Assembly: GCA_964492335.1 (NCBI GenBank)
Contig: CAZBJX010000010.1
Location: 1 to 64,000, forward strand
Source of the DNA: JAFGCL01 sp964492335
Lineage (GTDB): Bacteria; Chloroflexota; Dehalococcoidia; UBA2247; RBG-13-53-26
DNA length: 64,000 nucleotides
Direction of reading: 5' to 3'
Under the pieces are notes generated by a model. That model saw only the letters and a list, made by a program, of their open reading frames with translations, had not been told where the DNA came from and did no database searches. Below are positions 1-8,679 of this stretch, piece after piece. Both the position numbers and the translations under genes were made by a program. The number at the start of each line of letters is the position of its first letter. Position 1 is the first letter of the stretch.

Positions 1-64
1 CTTCGTGGACCTCACCAAGACCCTGCAGGACGATATCATCGCCAGGACGGAGCAGAGCCTCTAG
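1..64 (+). CDS. C-terminal end of an unidentified protein (partial)
   Basis: The reading frame that starts at base 2 is open and stops at TAG 62-64. Its last residues are ...DDIIARTEQSL. The start lies outside the window and twenty residues are too few to name a family. It runs in the same direction as the amidohydrolase-like gene that starts 89 bases later, so the two may be co-transcribed. Confidence 0.5.
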   Translation, partial: FVDLTKTLQDDIIARTEQSL

Positions 65-152
65 CACAGGGGAACAGCCAGGCCGGGCGCCCCGGCCTGA
101 GGTCATGCGCGCGAGCGCGAACAAGAAACTGAGAGGAGGGAGCCCCAAGGTT

Positions 153-1067
153 ATGGAACTGCTTGATGTCAAAGCCATCGATACCATGTGCCGCGCTGGC
201 TATGCCGGCATCGTCTCCGCCGAAGAATGGAAGGACGTCTGGGCCAACTACGAGTCCCGGGCCTGCGTGAAGGGCACGTTCGGGGGAGTGCTGAAGAAGA
301 TGGGCATCTCCGAGGAGGACGGCTGGAAGGTGGTCGCCGGACAGTACAAGGCCTCCGTCGAGGAGATGGTCCAGGAGATGGATGCCGCCGGCGTGGAGAA
401 GGCCTTCGTCGACCAGCAGTACATCTGGTCCCGGCGGGAGAGCAAGATGGCCACCGGGTTCGAGCTCAAGCGGATCGTCGATCTGGTCGAGAAGGGCAAG
501 GGCCGGATCGTCGGCGGCGCCGGATACAACCCCTGGCGCATCGAGGAGAGCCTCAAGGACATCGAGAAGGCCGTCAAGGACCACGGCTTCAAGTACGTCT
601 GGTTCCACCCCAACAGCTTCGGGCTGAAGGCCAGCGACGCCAAGTGCTACCCCCTTTACGCCAAGTGCATCGAGCTGGGCATCCCGGTCTCGTTCCAGAG
701 CGGCCAGTCGGCCGAGCCCCTGCCCAGCGAGGTCGGACGCCCCATGTACGCCGACGAGGTGGCCATGGACTTCCCCAGCCTGGTCATGGTGCTGACCCAC
801 ACCGGCTACCCCTATATCGAGGAGTGGATCTCCATGATCTGGCGGCACCCCAACGTGTACGGCAACATCGGCGCCTACTACCCGTCCAGCCTGCACCCTC
901 CCACGGTTGATTTCATGAATGGCCCCATCGGCCGCACCAAGGTCTTCTGGGCCACCAACGGCTTCGGCTTCACCCGCTGCAAGGACGAGTTCGTCAAGCT
1001 CAACATCAGGGACGAGAACAAGAAGCGCATCCTGCGCGACAACGCCGTCACCGTGTTCAAGCTCTAG
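153..1067 (+). CDS. amidohydrolase-2 (ACMSD-like) family protein lacking the usual metal ligands
   Basis: This is a 304-residue TIM-barrel protein of the amidohydrolase-2 type, a family of zinc-dependent decarboxylases and hydrolases. Barrel signatures visible are WFHP (H152), LTHTGYP (H216) and a closing segment WATNGFG. The first strand, which normally reads D-x-H-x-H, reads AIDTMC (residues 8-13), so both N-terminal histidines are absent. The C-terminal aspartate that usually completes the site is N269. The family fold is clear, but ordinary metal-dependent chemistry looks unlikely, and the substrate cannot be inferred. I chose the ATG at 153 because a purine-rich GAGAGGAGGG lies upstream and residues before it look non-coding; an in-frame ATG at 105 has no ribosome site. 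A strong hairpin terminator follows the stop. Confidence 0.75.
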   Translation: MELLDVKAIDTMCRAGYAGIVSAEEWKDVWANYESRACVKGTFGGVLKKMGISEEDGWKVVAGQYKASVEEMVQEMDAAGVEKAFVDQQYIWSRRESKMATGFELKRIVDLVEKGKGRIVGGAGYNPWRIEESLKDIEKAVKDHGFKYVWFHPNSFGLKASDAKCYPLYAKCIELGIPVSFQSGQSAEPLPSEVGRPMYADEVAMDFPSLVMVLTHTGYPYIEEWISMIWRHPNVYGNIGAYYPSSLHPPTVDFMNGPIGRTKVFWATNGFGFTRCKDEFVKLNIRDENKKRILRDNAVTVFKL

Positions 1068-1092
1068 GCTCGCACAACCGGGGACAGATTCG

Positions 1093-1123
1093 AGAGCGGT
1101 CCGGGGTCAACCCGGGCCGCTCT
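1093..1123 (+). terminator. Rho-independent-type hairpin after the amidohydrolase gene
   Basis: AGAGCGGTCCGGG pairs with CCCGGGCCGCTCT around a five-base loop (one G-U pair). A short TCTTCATT follows instead of a clean T-run. It lies 26 bases after the stop at 1067 and separates this gene from the convergent transposase remnant. Confidence 0.6.
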
Positions 1124-1198
1124 TCATTCCGGGCCAACCCGGCCCCCGCCCACAGCCCTGCCCGGGGCAGCGCGCCGGGCGGGGGCCGGCGCGCTGCG

Positions 1199-1660
1199 TC
1201 ACCACGGACCGGGGCGCCTTCGGGAGAAGGCGGGGTGGTACTCGTCCTCCTCCCACAGGGCGGGGTTGCCCCGGACCTGCCCGCGGACGGCCTGGAGCTC
1301 CCGCCGGCGGCGGACGGCCTGCTCCCGGTGGCCCCGCCCCCAGATGGGCGTGCCGGGCATGGCGTGGAGTTTGTTGATGCGCCGGGTTGAACAGGACTTG
1401 TACCACCTGACGATGGCCGCCACGGAGGCCGGCGCCGGCCCCCCGGCTGGCCCGTCCCCGGGCCGGCTGTCCCCCGCCAGGATGATCCCGTGCAGGTGGT
1501 TGGGCATAACCACGAAGGCGTCCAGCGTCACCGATGGAAAGCGGTGGGGGACCTCCTCCCAGCAGCGCCGCGCTATCTCCCCCGTCCGGTTCAGCCGCAT
1601 CACCCCGTTCGACACGTGGCCGAACAGGCACTCCCGGTAGCAGGTGCCCACCGTGATCAG
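1199..1660 (-). pseudogene. decayed REP-associated tyrosine (Y1/RAYT) transposase
   Basis: The reading frame matches the body of a RAYT, a single-strand transposase of the IS200-like Y1 group associated with REP palindromes. Recognisable segments are RECLFG, the HUH metal motif in MPNHLHGII, TPIW and ELQAVR...NPALWEEDEYHPAF. Two things suggest decay. The N-terminal segment that normally precedes the first strand is missing, because homology starts only at LITVGTCYREC where the frame runs into the neighbouring protease gene. Where the family has R-E-Y before the NP motif, the tyrosine that attacks DNA, this copy reads RGQVRGNP. The active tyrosine is therefore apparently lost. It lies directly behind the protease stop codon and has no ribosome site of its own. 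Confidence 0.72.
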
Positions 1661-3123
1661 CCAGGCCACCGGCGCCTCAGAAAGAGCACGGCCAGCCCCA
1701 GGGCGAGCACCAGGAAGGCCAGCCCCACGCCCGCGCCCACCCAGGCCCACACCCTGGACGGCCCGGGAGACGGGAGGTAGACCGCCGGCATCGCCTGGCC
1801 GGCGACTTCAGCATCGGAGGCCATGACCAGGTAGACCGACTTCCCGTCAAGGGCAAAGCGGCAGCTCCGGCCGCCACCCTCCCACTCGCCGGACGTCCGG
1901 CTCCCTCCGGCGTCACCCCGGCGGCCGCTGCCTCCCCTCTCCGCGCAGCGGTCCACGCAGGCGTCGTAGAACTGCCGGGCGTCGCCCTCTTCATCCCAGA
2001 CTGTGCTGAGGACAAACGCCTTCCTTCCGGCCTCATCCACGAGGAACGAGTACCGGTCCCCACCCCAGCCCGCCGCCGCCCTGGCAGCATCCGACTCGTT
2101 CAGGTACTCCTTCAGGAAGAGCATCAGGTCGAACTCGCCGAAGACGCCCGAGTCCCGCTCGGTCCACCCCGGCCCCAGCGCTGCGGCCATGTCCGGCAGG
2201 GCCACCTCCACGGGGTCATCCCTCTGGCCGTAGTACTTCCGGGGGTGCATGATCTGCTCCGTGGACACCGGCGGATCGGAGTAGGCGTCGTTGACCGCCT
2301 CCCACCCCCCTTGCCGCACCAGGGCCATGACGAACTTCAGGCCGTACTCGTAGGGGAACATCGTGGATTCCTCGATGATGGGCGGCATCTCGAGGTCGGG
2401 GGCAGCCCCGGGGCCTGCGATCTGATCGCCGAAAGCGGCCTGCTCCTCTTCGGTGAAGTACTGCAAGAGGTACAGCATCATCAGCAGCGTGGCATCCCCC
2501 TCGACAAGCGCATCAACGGCTTCGGAGGCCTCCGAGTCATCGCCCTGATCGTGCAGGGCCGAGAGGTCGAAGTGCTGGTCCTGCAGGGCGTGGGTATACT
2601 CATGGGCCAGGGTCAGCCTGTCCATGGGGTCCGTGGGGTCGGAGCCCCCTATCAGGCAGAGCCTGCCCTCACGATAATCGTAGAACCCCAGTATCTGCTG
2701 GGTGTAGGTCTCCACCCACATGTCGTAGAGATTGTCCCCCTCGTCAAGGAAGTCCAGGAACACAAACAGGTCCTGCATCACGGCCATCCGAGCCATGTCC
2801 TCCTCGGAGTCCTCCAGCAGCATGGCCCTCAGCTCATCCTGGGTCATGACCTGGACGGGGACCGGCTCCAGGCTGAGCTGGCGCAACTCGGCCACCTGGG
2901 CCGTGATGTTGTCGGCCTCGGACAGGGCCGGGGCCGGGGGCCTGCCGGCATGCGGCCCCGCCAGGCGGGCCTGCGCCGGGCCTCCCGCAGCCAGGGCCGG
3001 GCAAAGGGCCAGCAGCAGCGCCAGCAGGATCGCAGCGCACCCGGCCAGCGCCGGCCGCCACCGCCCCGGGGACGCGCCCGCCGTCTCTGTGAGCCGTCTC
3101 CTGACGCCTGAACCTGCTTCCAT
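1657..3123 (-). CDS. membrane-anchored HExxH zinc metalloprotease
   Basis: The 488-residue protein has an N-terminal signal or anchor segment (about residues 25-45, leucine/alanine-rich). An extracytoplasmic domain carries LTLAHEYTHALQDQHF, a canonical HExxH zinc site, and a probable third ligand region EALVEGDA-like (VDALVEGDATLL). A C-terminal transmembrane helix (WVGAGVGLAFLVLALGLAVLF) ends in RRR. The topology predicts a peptidase domain outside the cytoplasmic membrane, held at both ends. I recognise the gluzincin motif but not a named family; the substrate is unknown. The start at 3123 is preferred to an ATG eight codons upstream because GGAGAGGGGGT sits at good spacing before it. A near-consensus promoter lies at 3192-3220. 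Confidence 0.8.
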   Translation of the reverse strand: MEAGSGVRRRLTETAGASPGRWRPALAGCAAILLALLLALCPALAAGGPAQARLAGPHAGRPPAPALSEADNITAQVAELRQLSLEPVPVQVMTQDELRAMLLEDSEEDMARMAVMQDLFVFLDFLDEGDNLYDMWVETYTQQILGFYDYREGRLCLIGGSDPTDPMDRLTLAHEYTHALQDQHFDLSALHDQGDDSEASEAVDALVEGDATLLMMLYLLQYFTEEEQAAFGDQIAGPGAAPDLEMPPIIEESTMFPYEYGLKFVMALVRQGGWEAVNDAYSDPPVSTEQIMHPRKYYGQRDDPVEVALPDMAAALGPGWTERDSGVFGEFDLMLFLKEYLNESDAARAAAGWGGDRYSFLVDEAGRKAFVLSTVWDEEGDARQFYDACVDRCAERGGSGRRGDAGGSRTSGEWEGGGRSCRFALDGKSVYLVMASDAEVAGQAMPAVYLPSPGPSRVWAWVGAGVGLAFLVLALGLAVLFLRRRWPG

Positions 3124-3191
3124 TGATGTGACCCCCTCTCCGGGCACGGCACGGTGCGCCCGACGCCGCGGTCCCGTGCTGCCACCACAAG

Positions 3192-3220
3192 AGAATATGC
3201 TCAGAAAACTAATGTGTCAA
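3192..3220 (-). promoter_or_regulatory. sigma-70-type promoter for the metalloprotease gene
   Basis: Read on the minus strand, TTGACA (3220-3215) is separated by 17 bases from TATTCT (3197-3192). It lies about 70 bases upstream of the chosen start codon and is back to back with the nitroreductase promoter. Confidence 0.65.
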
Positions 3221-3256
3221 GCACAAAATATTAGGGGTGTGCCGCGCTTCCGCCCT

Positions 3257-3285
3257 TTGACTGCCATGAGCCGCTGAGAGACAAT
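3257..3285 (+). promoter_or_regulatory. probable promoter for the nitroreductase gene
   Basis: TTGACT (3257-3262), a 17-base spacer and GACAAT (3280-3285) lie about 47 bases before the start codon at 3332. Confidence 0.5.
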
Positions 3286-3331
3286 AGGACCATCCCGCCC
3301 CGGCGGCCCCGGCAGATAAGGGAGGTACGAC

Positions 3332-4009
3332 ATGGACATCATCGAGGCCATAGAGTCCCGCCGCAGCATCAGGGCCTTCAAGCCCGACCCGGTGCCGCGA
3401 GACGTTCTGAAGAAGCTCCTGGAGATCGCGGTGCGGGCCCCCTCCACCGACAACACCCAGCCCTGGGAGTTCGCCGTGGTCACCGGGGTGGCCCTCGACG
3501 AGCTGAAAAGGGCCCTGTCCGACAAGATGGGGGCCGTCACGCCCAGCGAGTTCACCCCCGACATCCCGTTTCCCATCCTCACCTACCAGCCCCCCTACCT
3601 CGACCGCTCCAAGAAGCAGGGCCGGAAGGTCTTCCAGTCCCTGGGCATAGCCCGGGATGACTGGCCGAAGAGGATGGAGTGGTACCGCTTCATGGCCCGG
3701 TTCATGGACGCGCCGGCGGGGATCATCGTGTATGTGGAGCGCTATCTCGGTGCCTACGCCATCCTGGACGCCGGCCTGTTCCTGGAGAACCTGATGCTGG
3801 CGGCCATGAGCTACGGCCTGGGCACCTGCACCCAGATGGCCGTGGTCCTCTATCCGGAGATACTGCGCCGGGCCCTCTCCATCCCAGAGTCGAAGCTCAT
3901 CCTGTGCGGGGTGGCCATCGGGTATCCTGACGAAGACGCCCCGGTGAACCGCTTCCGCAGCGAGCGGGAGCCTCTGGAGGCGTTCGCCAGGTGGTACGGG
4001 TTCGACTAG
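3332..4009 (+). CDS. nitroreductase-family flavoprotein
   Basis: This is a 225-residue FMN-dependent oxidoreductase of the nitroreductase superfamily. The N-terminal ESRRSIRAFKPDPVP segment and RAPSTDNTQPWEF are the characteristic FMN-phosphate and isoalloxazine-contacting stretches. The C-terminal half has GLFLENLMLAAMSYGLGTCTQ, the family's dimer-interface helix, and GVAIGYPDEDAPVNRFRSEREPLE, the usual closing segment. Such enzymes reduce nitro groups, quinones or enoates with NAD(P)H; the physiological substrate here cannot be read from sequence. GGGAGGT lies five bases before the ATG. The gene is transcribed alone between a divergent protease and the convergent recR cluster. Confidence 0.88.
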   Translation: MDIIEAIESRRSIRAFKPDPVPRDVLKKLLEIAVRAPSTDNTQPWEFAVVTGVALDELKRALSDKMGAVTPSEFTPDIPFPILTYQPPYLDRSKKQGRKVFQSLGIARDDWPKRMEWYRFMARFMDAPAGIIVYVERYLGAYAILDAGLFLENLMLAAMSYGLGTCTQMAVVLYPEILRRALSIPESKLILCGVAIGYPDEDAPVNRFRSEREPLEAFARWYGFD

Positions 4010-4062
4010 CCCTGGAGCCCCATCAGCCGGACCGCGCCAGCCGGCCGCCCCGGACCGGCGGC

Positions 4063-4674
4063 CTACAGCTCGTGCCGGCCCTCCAGGGCCCGGGCGATGG
4101 TCTGCTCGTCGGCCCACTCCAGGTCGCTGCCGAAGGGGAGGCCCCGGGCCAGCCGGGTGACCTTCACCCCCAGGGGCCCTATGAGCCGGTTGAGGTACAT
4201 GGCGGTAGCCTCCCCCTCCAGGTTGGGGTTGGTGGCCAGGATGGTCTCCCTGACCGTGCCGTCCTTCAGCCGCTCCAGCAGGGCCTGGATCTTGAGGTCC
4301 TGCGGACCGACCCCGTCCATGGGGGACAGCACTCCGTGCAGCACGTGGTAGAGGCCCTTGTACTTGCGGGTGCGCTCCACGGCCAGTATGTCCAGCGGCT
4401 TCTCCACCACGCAGATGCGGCTGCGGTCCCGCCCCCCGTCCAGGCAGACGGGGCAGGGATCGGCCTCGGTGAAGTTCTGGCAGACGGAGCACAGCGCCAC
4501 CTTCTCCTTGACGGACAGTATGGCTTCCGCCAGCGCCCGGGCCTGCTCCCCGGGGACCTTCAGCAGGTGGTATGCCAGCCGCTGCGCGCTCTTCGGCCCG
4601 ATGCCGGGCAGCCGGTGCAGCTCCTCTATGAGCCTGGCCACTGGCCGCGCGGTGGGAATGGAATCGATGCCCAA
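4063..4674 (-). CDS. recR: recombination mediator RecR
   Basis: The 203-residue protein has the full RecR layout. A helix-hairpin-helix near residues 20-35 reads RLPGIGPKSAQRLAYHLL. A C4 zinc finger follows, with CSVC and CPVC separated by eight residues. A Toprim domain starts at ICVVEKPLDILAVE and a C-terminal segment reads TRLARGLPFGSDLEWADEQTIARAL. RecR works with RecO (and RecF) to load RecA at single-stranded gaps. The gene follows ybaB by 13 bases on the minus strand, the classical dnaX-ybaB-recR order, so all three are probably one transcript. Confidence 0.97.
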   Translation of the reverse strand: MGIDSIPTARPVARLIEELHRLPGIGPKSAQRLAYHLLKVPGEQARALAEAILSVKEKVALCSVCQNFTEADPCPVCLDGGRDRSRICVVEKPLDILAVERTRKYKGLYHVLHGVLSPMDGVGPQDLKIQALLERLKDGTVRETILATNPNLEGEATAMYLNRLIGPLGVKVTRLARGLPFGSDLEWADEQTIARALEGRHEL

Positions 4675-4687
4675 GGCCCGCCTCTCC

Positions 4688-4993
4688 CTACATGCCCGGT
4701 ATCTTCAGGCCGGCGGTGACCCCGCCCAGGCGCTCCTGGGCCAGCTCCTGGGACTTCTCCATGGCCTCGTTGACGGCCGCCAGCACCAGGTCCTCCAGCA
4801 GGCTCATGTCGGCCGGGTCCACGGCCTCGGGCGATATCTTGATGGACTGGATCTTCTGGTTGCCGCTGATGACGATCTTCACGGCGCCGCCACCGGCGCT
4901 GACCTCCAGGTTGGTGTTGGCCAGCTCCTCCTGGGTCTTCGCCAGCTTCGCCTGCATGTCCTTCAACTGGCGCATCATGTTCTTGTTCATCAT
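4688..4993 (-). CDS. ybaB: YbaB/EbfC-family nucleoid-associated protein
   Basis: A 101-residue protein of the YbaB/EbfC family, dimeric DNA-binding proteins found next to dnaX and recR. The methionine-rich N-terminus (NKNMMRQLKDMQAKL) forms the first helix, followed by VSAGGGAVKIVISGNQKIQSIKI (beta strands) and a long C-terminal helix. Length is as usual for the family. The first ATG of the double ATG overlaps the dnaX stop codon as ATGA (4990-4993), suggesting translational coupling to dnaX. Confidence 0.95.
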   Translation of the reverse strand: MMNKNMMRQLKDMQAKLAKTQEELANTNLEVSAGGGAVKIVISGNQKIQSIKISPEAVDPADMSLLEDLVLAAVNEAMEKSQELAQERLGGVTAGLKIPGM

Positions 4994-6732
4994 GTCTGGT
5001 CTTCTCCTTCCGTCGACCCGGCCGCCGGGCCCGCCGGCGAGCCTTCAACAACGCTGGCGATCCGGGCGCCGTGCTCCAGCGCCGCCTTCACCAGGGGTAT
5101 CTCCTCGACCTTCCGCCGGGGCTCGGGCTCCCTTGACTTCAGCACGCAACGGACCTTGCTGGGAGTACCGAACATCTCGGCCAGCTTGCGCTCCACCATG
5201 CGGGCGGAGCTGGGGTCTTCGACCTTGTCCTTGTGGAAGTCGTGGTAGAAGGCCAGCACCAGCGTGTCGCCCTCCACCGCCTCCGGCTCGCAGGCGCTCC
5301 TCAGGAAGGCGTCCAGGCTGCCTCTGGACCCCACGCCGCGCAGGGTCTTGACGAAATCGGGCCACCGGCCCCTGACCCGTTCCAGCTCGGGCGACACCTT
5401 CGCCGGCGGCCCTCCGGGCTCGTGCGGGCCGGAAGCCGGCGAAGGCGCGGGCGCCGGGGCCGCGGCGGCCGGCTGCGGCCCCTCTTCGGTCGCGCGCCCT
5501 GCACGGGGAGCCGCCTCTGTCAGCATGGACTTCTCCTTCTTCCCGGCCGGGGGCGGGGAGGCCGCTGCCGCCGGACGGGAGGGCGGGGCCGGCTTCAGAG
5601 ATGCAGCCCCGGCCCTGCGGGCCGCGGGGGCCGGCATCACCACCGCCCCGGGGGCCTCCTCCGGCATCATGCTCTCCACCAGCGCCAGCTCCACGGGCAG
5701 GGACGAGTAGTCCCGGGACCGCAGGTCAACCTGCCCGAACAGCTTCAGGGCCCGGACCACGTCCGCCAGGGCCATGCGCCCGGCCAGTTGCCTGACCTCC
5801 GCCAGATCGTCCTCCGCCAGGTCGATGGAGGCCTCGGCGCCCGACTTGGCCAGCAGCAGGTTGCGCAGGTACTCCACCAGCCCGCGGTTGAACTGCGCCA
5901 GGTCCAGGCCATCGGCCACCAGGCTGTTGATGGTGTCCAGCCCGGCCGCCACGTCCCGCGCCGCGATGTGCCCCGCTATCTCCCGGACCCGCGAATCGGC
6001 GGTCACCCCCAGCATGTCCTGGACCTGGTCCAGGGTGACCTCCTGCCCATAGTAGGCCACCACCTGCTGCAGCAGGTTCTCCGCATCGCGCAGGCTGCCG
6101 GAGACGCTCCGGGCCACCAGCTTCAGGGACTGCGGCTCGATGGAGATGCCCTCCTGCCGGCAGATGTGAGAAAGCTTGTCGACCACCGCGCCGTGGGACA
6201 GCCGGCGGAAATCGAACCGCTGGCAGCGGGACAGGATGGTGGCCAGCAGCTTGTGGGGCTCCGTGGTGGCCAGGATGAAGATGGCGTGCGGCGGCGGCTC
6301 CTCCAGGGTCTTCAGCAGCGCATTGGAGGCATCGGTGGTGAGCATGTGCACTTCGTCGATAATGTAGACCTTGTACCGGGCGCCGTTGGGAGCGAACCTC
6401 ACCCTCTCGCGAAGCTCCCGGATATCGTCTATGCTGCGGTTGCTGGCGGCATCGATCTCGATCACGTCCAGGGCGCTGCCGCCGGTGGTGGCCAGGCAGG
6501 AGCTGCAGCTGTTGCAGGGCTCCCCCCTGCCGTTGACCAGGCAGTTGACCGCCTTGGCCAGGATGCGCCCGGTGCTGGTCTTCCCGGTGCCCCTGGGGCC
6601 GCAGAACAGGTAGGCATGGGCCACCCGGCCGGCCTCCAGCGCGTTGAGCAGCGTCCGGGTGATGTGCTCCTGCCCCACCACGTCGGCCAGCGACTGCGGG
6701 CGCCACTTGCGATAGAAGACGGTTGAACTCAT
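4990..6732 (-). CDS. dnaX: DNA polymerase III subunit gamma/tau
   Basis: This 580-residue clamp-loader ATPase has an AAA+ module with Walker A GPRGTGKTS (about residues 45-53), a four-cysteine zinc site (C64, then CNSCSSC) and Walker B IIDEVHML. The sensor region LLKTLEEPP is also present. A Pro/Ala-rich linker of about 90 residues leads to a C-terminal tau-like domain (residues about 440-570) that in other bacteria contacts the polymerase alpha subunit. No A-rich slippery run typical of programmed frameshifting to gamma was seen in the linker, so only the long form is supported. Its start overlaps the ybeY stop by four bases and its stop overlaps the ybaB start by four bases, tying the three genes together. 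Confidence 0.95.
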   Translation of the reverse strand: MSSTVFYRKWRPQSLADVVGQEHITRTLLNALEAGRVAHAYLFCGPRGTGKTSTGRILAKAVNCLVNGRGEPCNSCSSCLATTGGSALDVIEIDAASNRSIDDIRELRERVRFAPNGARYKVYIIDEVHMLTTDASNALLKTLEEPPPHAIFILATTEPHKLLATILSRCQRFDFRRLSHGAVVDKLSHICRQEGISIEPQSLKLVARSVSGSLRDAENLLQQVVAYYGQEVTLDQVQDMLGVTADSRVREIAGHIAARDVAAGLDTINSLVADGLDLAQFNRGLVEYLRNLLLAKSGAEASIDLAEDDLAEVRQLAGRMALADVVRALKLFGQVDLRSRDYSSLPVELALVESMMPEEAPGAVVMPAPAARRAGAASLKPAPPSRPAAAASPPPAGKKEKSMLTEAAPRAGRATEEGPQPAAAAPAPAPSPASGPHEPGGPPAKVSPELERVRGRWPDFVKTLRGVGSRGSLDAFLRSACEPEAVEGDTLVLAFYHDFHKDKVEDPSSARMVERKLAEMFGTPSKVRCVLKSREPEPRRKVEEIPLVKAALEHGARIASVVEGSPAGPAAGSTEGEDQT

Positions 6733-7217
6733 GGCGCGCCCTGCCCGGGCCGCGCTCCGACCGTCGACAGCACTTCCTGCTCCATTGATCTCATCTCCCG
6801 CTCCCTTTCCGGCTGGTCATGATCGTATCCCAGCAGGTGCAGCACCCCGTGGACCACCAGCAGCGCCAGCTCTTCATCGACAGGGTGCCCCCTCTCGGCA
6901 GCCTGGGCGGCGGCCCTGGGGTAGGAGACGATCACCTCGCCCAGGTGGGCCCCTTCGCCGGGCGGCATCACGAACCCGCCCGGGGCCCCGCCAGCCGCGT
7001 CGGCCTCCAGCGCGAAGGAGAGGACGTCCGTGGCCCAGTCCTCCCCCCGGTACCGGCTGTTCAGCCCCCGCACCGTGGCATCATCGGTGATGAGCAGGCT
7101 CAGCTCCGCGCCGGCCCCCGCGCCATGCGCCGCCAGGGCGGCCCGCACCAGCCGGCGCAGCCACATCTTGTCCACGCGCCCCTGGAACTCCCGGTCTACG
7201 CGAATCACCAGTCTCAC
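6729..7217 (-). CDS. ybeY: rRNA maturation endoribonuclease YbeY
   Basis: A 162-residue UPF0054 protein. The zinc-binding signature HGVLHLLGYDH (H-x3-H-x5-H) near residue 120 is intact, as is the preceding LGEVIVSYPRA. YbeY takes part in 16S rRNA 3'-end maturation and ribosome quality control. It ends inside the dnaX start (ATGA), so the two are likely co-translated. The C-terminal 20 residues beyond the motif are family-typical, ending in a short Gly/Pro tail. Confidence 0.95.
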   Translation of the reverse strand: MRLVIRVDREFQGRVDKMWLRRLVRAALAAHGAGAGAELSLLITDDATVRGLNSRYRGEDWATDVLSFALEADAAGGAPGGFVMPPGEGAHLGEVIVSYPRAAAQAAERGHPVDEELALLVVHGVLHLLGYDHDQPEREREMRSMEQEVLSTVGARPGQGAP

Positions 7218-7241
7218 CGTGCCACAGCCTCTTTCACCGGC

Positions 7242-8615
7242 TCACCCGGAGAGCGCCTCGAGCGCCTCCCCCAGCGTCTCCACGCCCACCGCCCGGATGC
7301 CCGGCGGCAGCGACAGGCCCTGCAGCGAGGCCGCCGGCCCCAGGCACCGCGTGAAGCCCTGCCTGGCCGCATCGGCTACCCTCCGCTCCAGCTGGGGGAC
7401 CCCCCTGACCTCGCCGGAGAGCCCCAGCTCTCCGATCACCACCGTCCGCCGGTCCACCTCCCTGTCCCTGTAGCTGGAGGCTATGGCCAGGGCCACCGCC
7501 AAGTCGGCGGCCGGCTCACCGGTCTTCAGGCCGCCGACCGCATTGACAATTATATCTTGGTTGGACAGCTTCAGCCCAGCCCGCCGCGAAAGCACGGCGA
7601 TGATCAGCAGCAGGCGGTTCAGGTCCACGCCGTTGGCCGTGCGGCGCGGCAGCCCGAAGCTGGTGACCGAAGTCAGGGCCTGCATCTCCACCAGCAGGGG
7701 CCTGGTCCCCTCGATGGTGGAGGCGACCACCGACCCCACCGACCCCCGGGAGCGCTGCGACAGGAAGACCTCGGCGGGGTTCGCCACCTCGGCCATCCCC
7801 CGCTCCTTCATCTCGAAGACGCCCACCTCGTTGGTGGAGCCAAAGCGGTTCTTGACGCAGCGCAGGAGCCGGTAGGGGCTGAACGACTCCCCCTCCAGGT
7901 ACAGCACCGCGTCCACGATATGCTCCAGGACCTTGGGGCCGGCGATGGCGCCCTCCTTGGTCACGTGGCCCACGATAAGCAGGGGGACGGAGGCCGGCTT
8001 GGCCCACTGCATCAGCTTCAGGGTGCACCCCCGCACCTGGGACACGCTGCCCGGCGCCCCCTCGAGGCCGTTGAGGTACACCGTCTGGATGGAGTCGATC
8101 ACCCCCAGCGTCAGCGAGAGCTCCCCCATCTGCTGCAGGATGACGTCCAGGTCCGTCTCCGGCAGCACGAACAGCCTCTCGCCCCTGATGCCCAGCCGGT
8201 CAGCCCGCAGCCTGGTCTGGTGCAGCGACTCCTCGCCGGAGGCGTAGACCACCCTGCCTCCCTGGCCCGCGATCATCTCCGAGACCTGCAGCAGCAGCGT
8301 CGACTTGCCGATTCCCGGGTCCCCGCTGATGAGGACCAGCGAACCGGGCACGATGCCCCCGCCGAGGACGCGGTTCAGCTCCCCCAGGGGGAGCACCACC
8401 CGCGGCGCGTGCTCCGCGCGGACCTGCGCCAGTTCGCTCGCGGCGGACCGGGCTGGACCGAAAGAGGGGGCCCCGGCAGGACCGGACGCCGTCTCCACCA
8501 GGCTGTTCCAGCTCTGGCAGCCCGGGCAACGCCCCAGCCACTTGAGGCTCTCCCGGCCGCACTGCTGGCACAGGAATACCGTTCTGCGGGCCTTCTCCAC
8601 TGCTTGCGTCCCCAA
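7242..8615 (-). CDS. radA: DNA repair protein RadA (Sms)
   Basis: The 457-residue protein has the three parts of bacterial RadA. An N-terminal C4 zinc finger reads CQQC...CPGC. A RecA-like ATPase has Walker A GDPGIGKST and the RadA-specific KNRFG motif (VKNRFGSTNEVG). A C-terminal Lon-protease-like domain contains GLKTGEPAADLAVALAIASS. RadA is a branch-migration helicase that processes recombination intermediates together with RecA. It sits 24 bases upstream of ybeY and 65 bases after clpC, in the same direction; a radA-clpC neighbourhood is common in Gram-positive-type genomes. Confidence 0.97.
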   Translation of the reverse strand: MGTQAVEKARRTVFLCQQCGRESLKWLGRCPGCQSWNSLVETASGPAGAPSFGPARSAASELAQVRAEHAPRVVLPLGELNRVLGGGIVPGSLVLISGDPGIGKSTLLLQVSEMIAGQGGRVVYASGEESLHQTRLRADRLGIRGERLFVLPETDLDVILQQMGELSLTLGVIDSIQTVYLNGLEGAPGSVSQVRGCTLKLMQWAKPASVPLLIVGHVTKEGAIAGPKVLEHIVDAVLYLEGESFSPYRLLRCVKNRFGSTNEVGVFEMKERGMAEVANPAEVFLSQRSRGSVGSVVASTIEGTRPLLVEMQALTSVTSFGLPRRTANGVDLNRLLLIIAVLSRRAGLKLSNQDIIVNAVGGLKTGEPAADLAVALAIASSYRDREVDRRTVVIGELGLSGEVRGVPQLERRVADAARQGFTRCLGPAASLQGLSLPPGIRAVGVETLGEALEALSG

Positions 8616-8679
8616 GAAGAAGGGGAGCGCCTTGTGGGCTCTCCCCTTGAGACCAGTCTTTGACTTTCGGGCCTGCGGA

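Noticed and set aside
4990..6732. Programmed frameshift in dnaX giving a gamma form
   Set aside because: No A-rich slippery heptamer followed by a hairpin was seen in the linker region.
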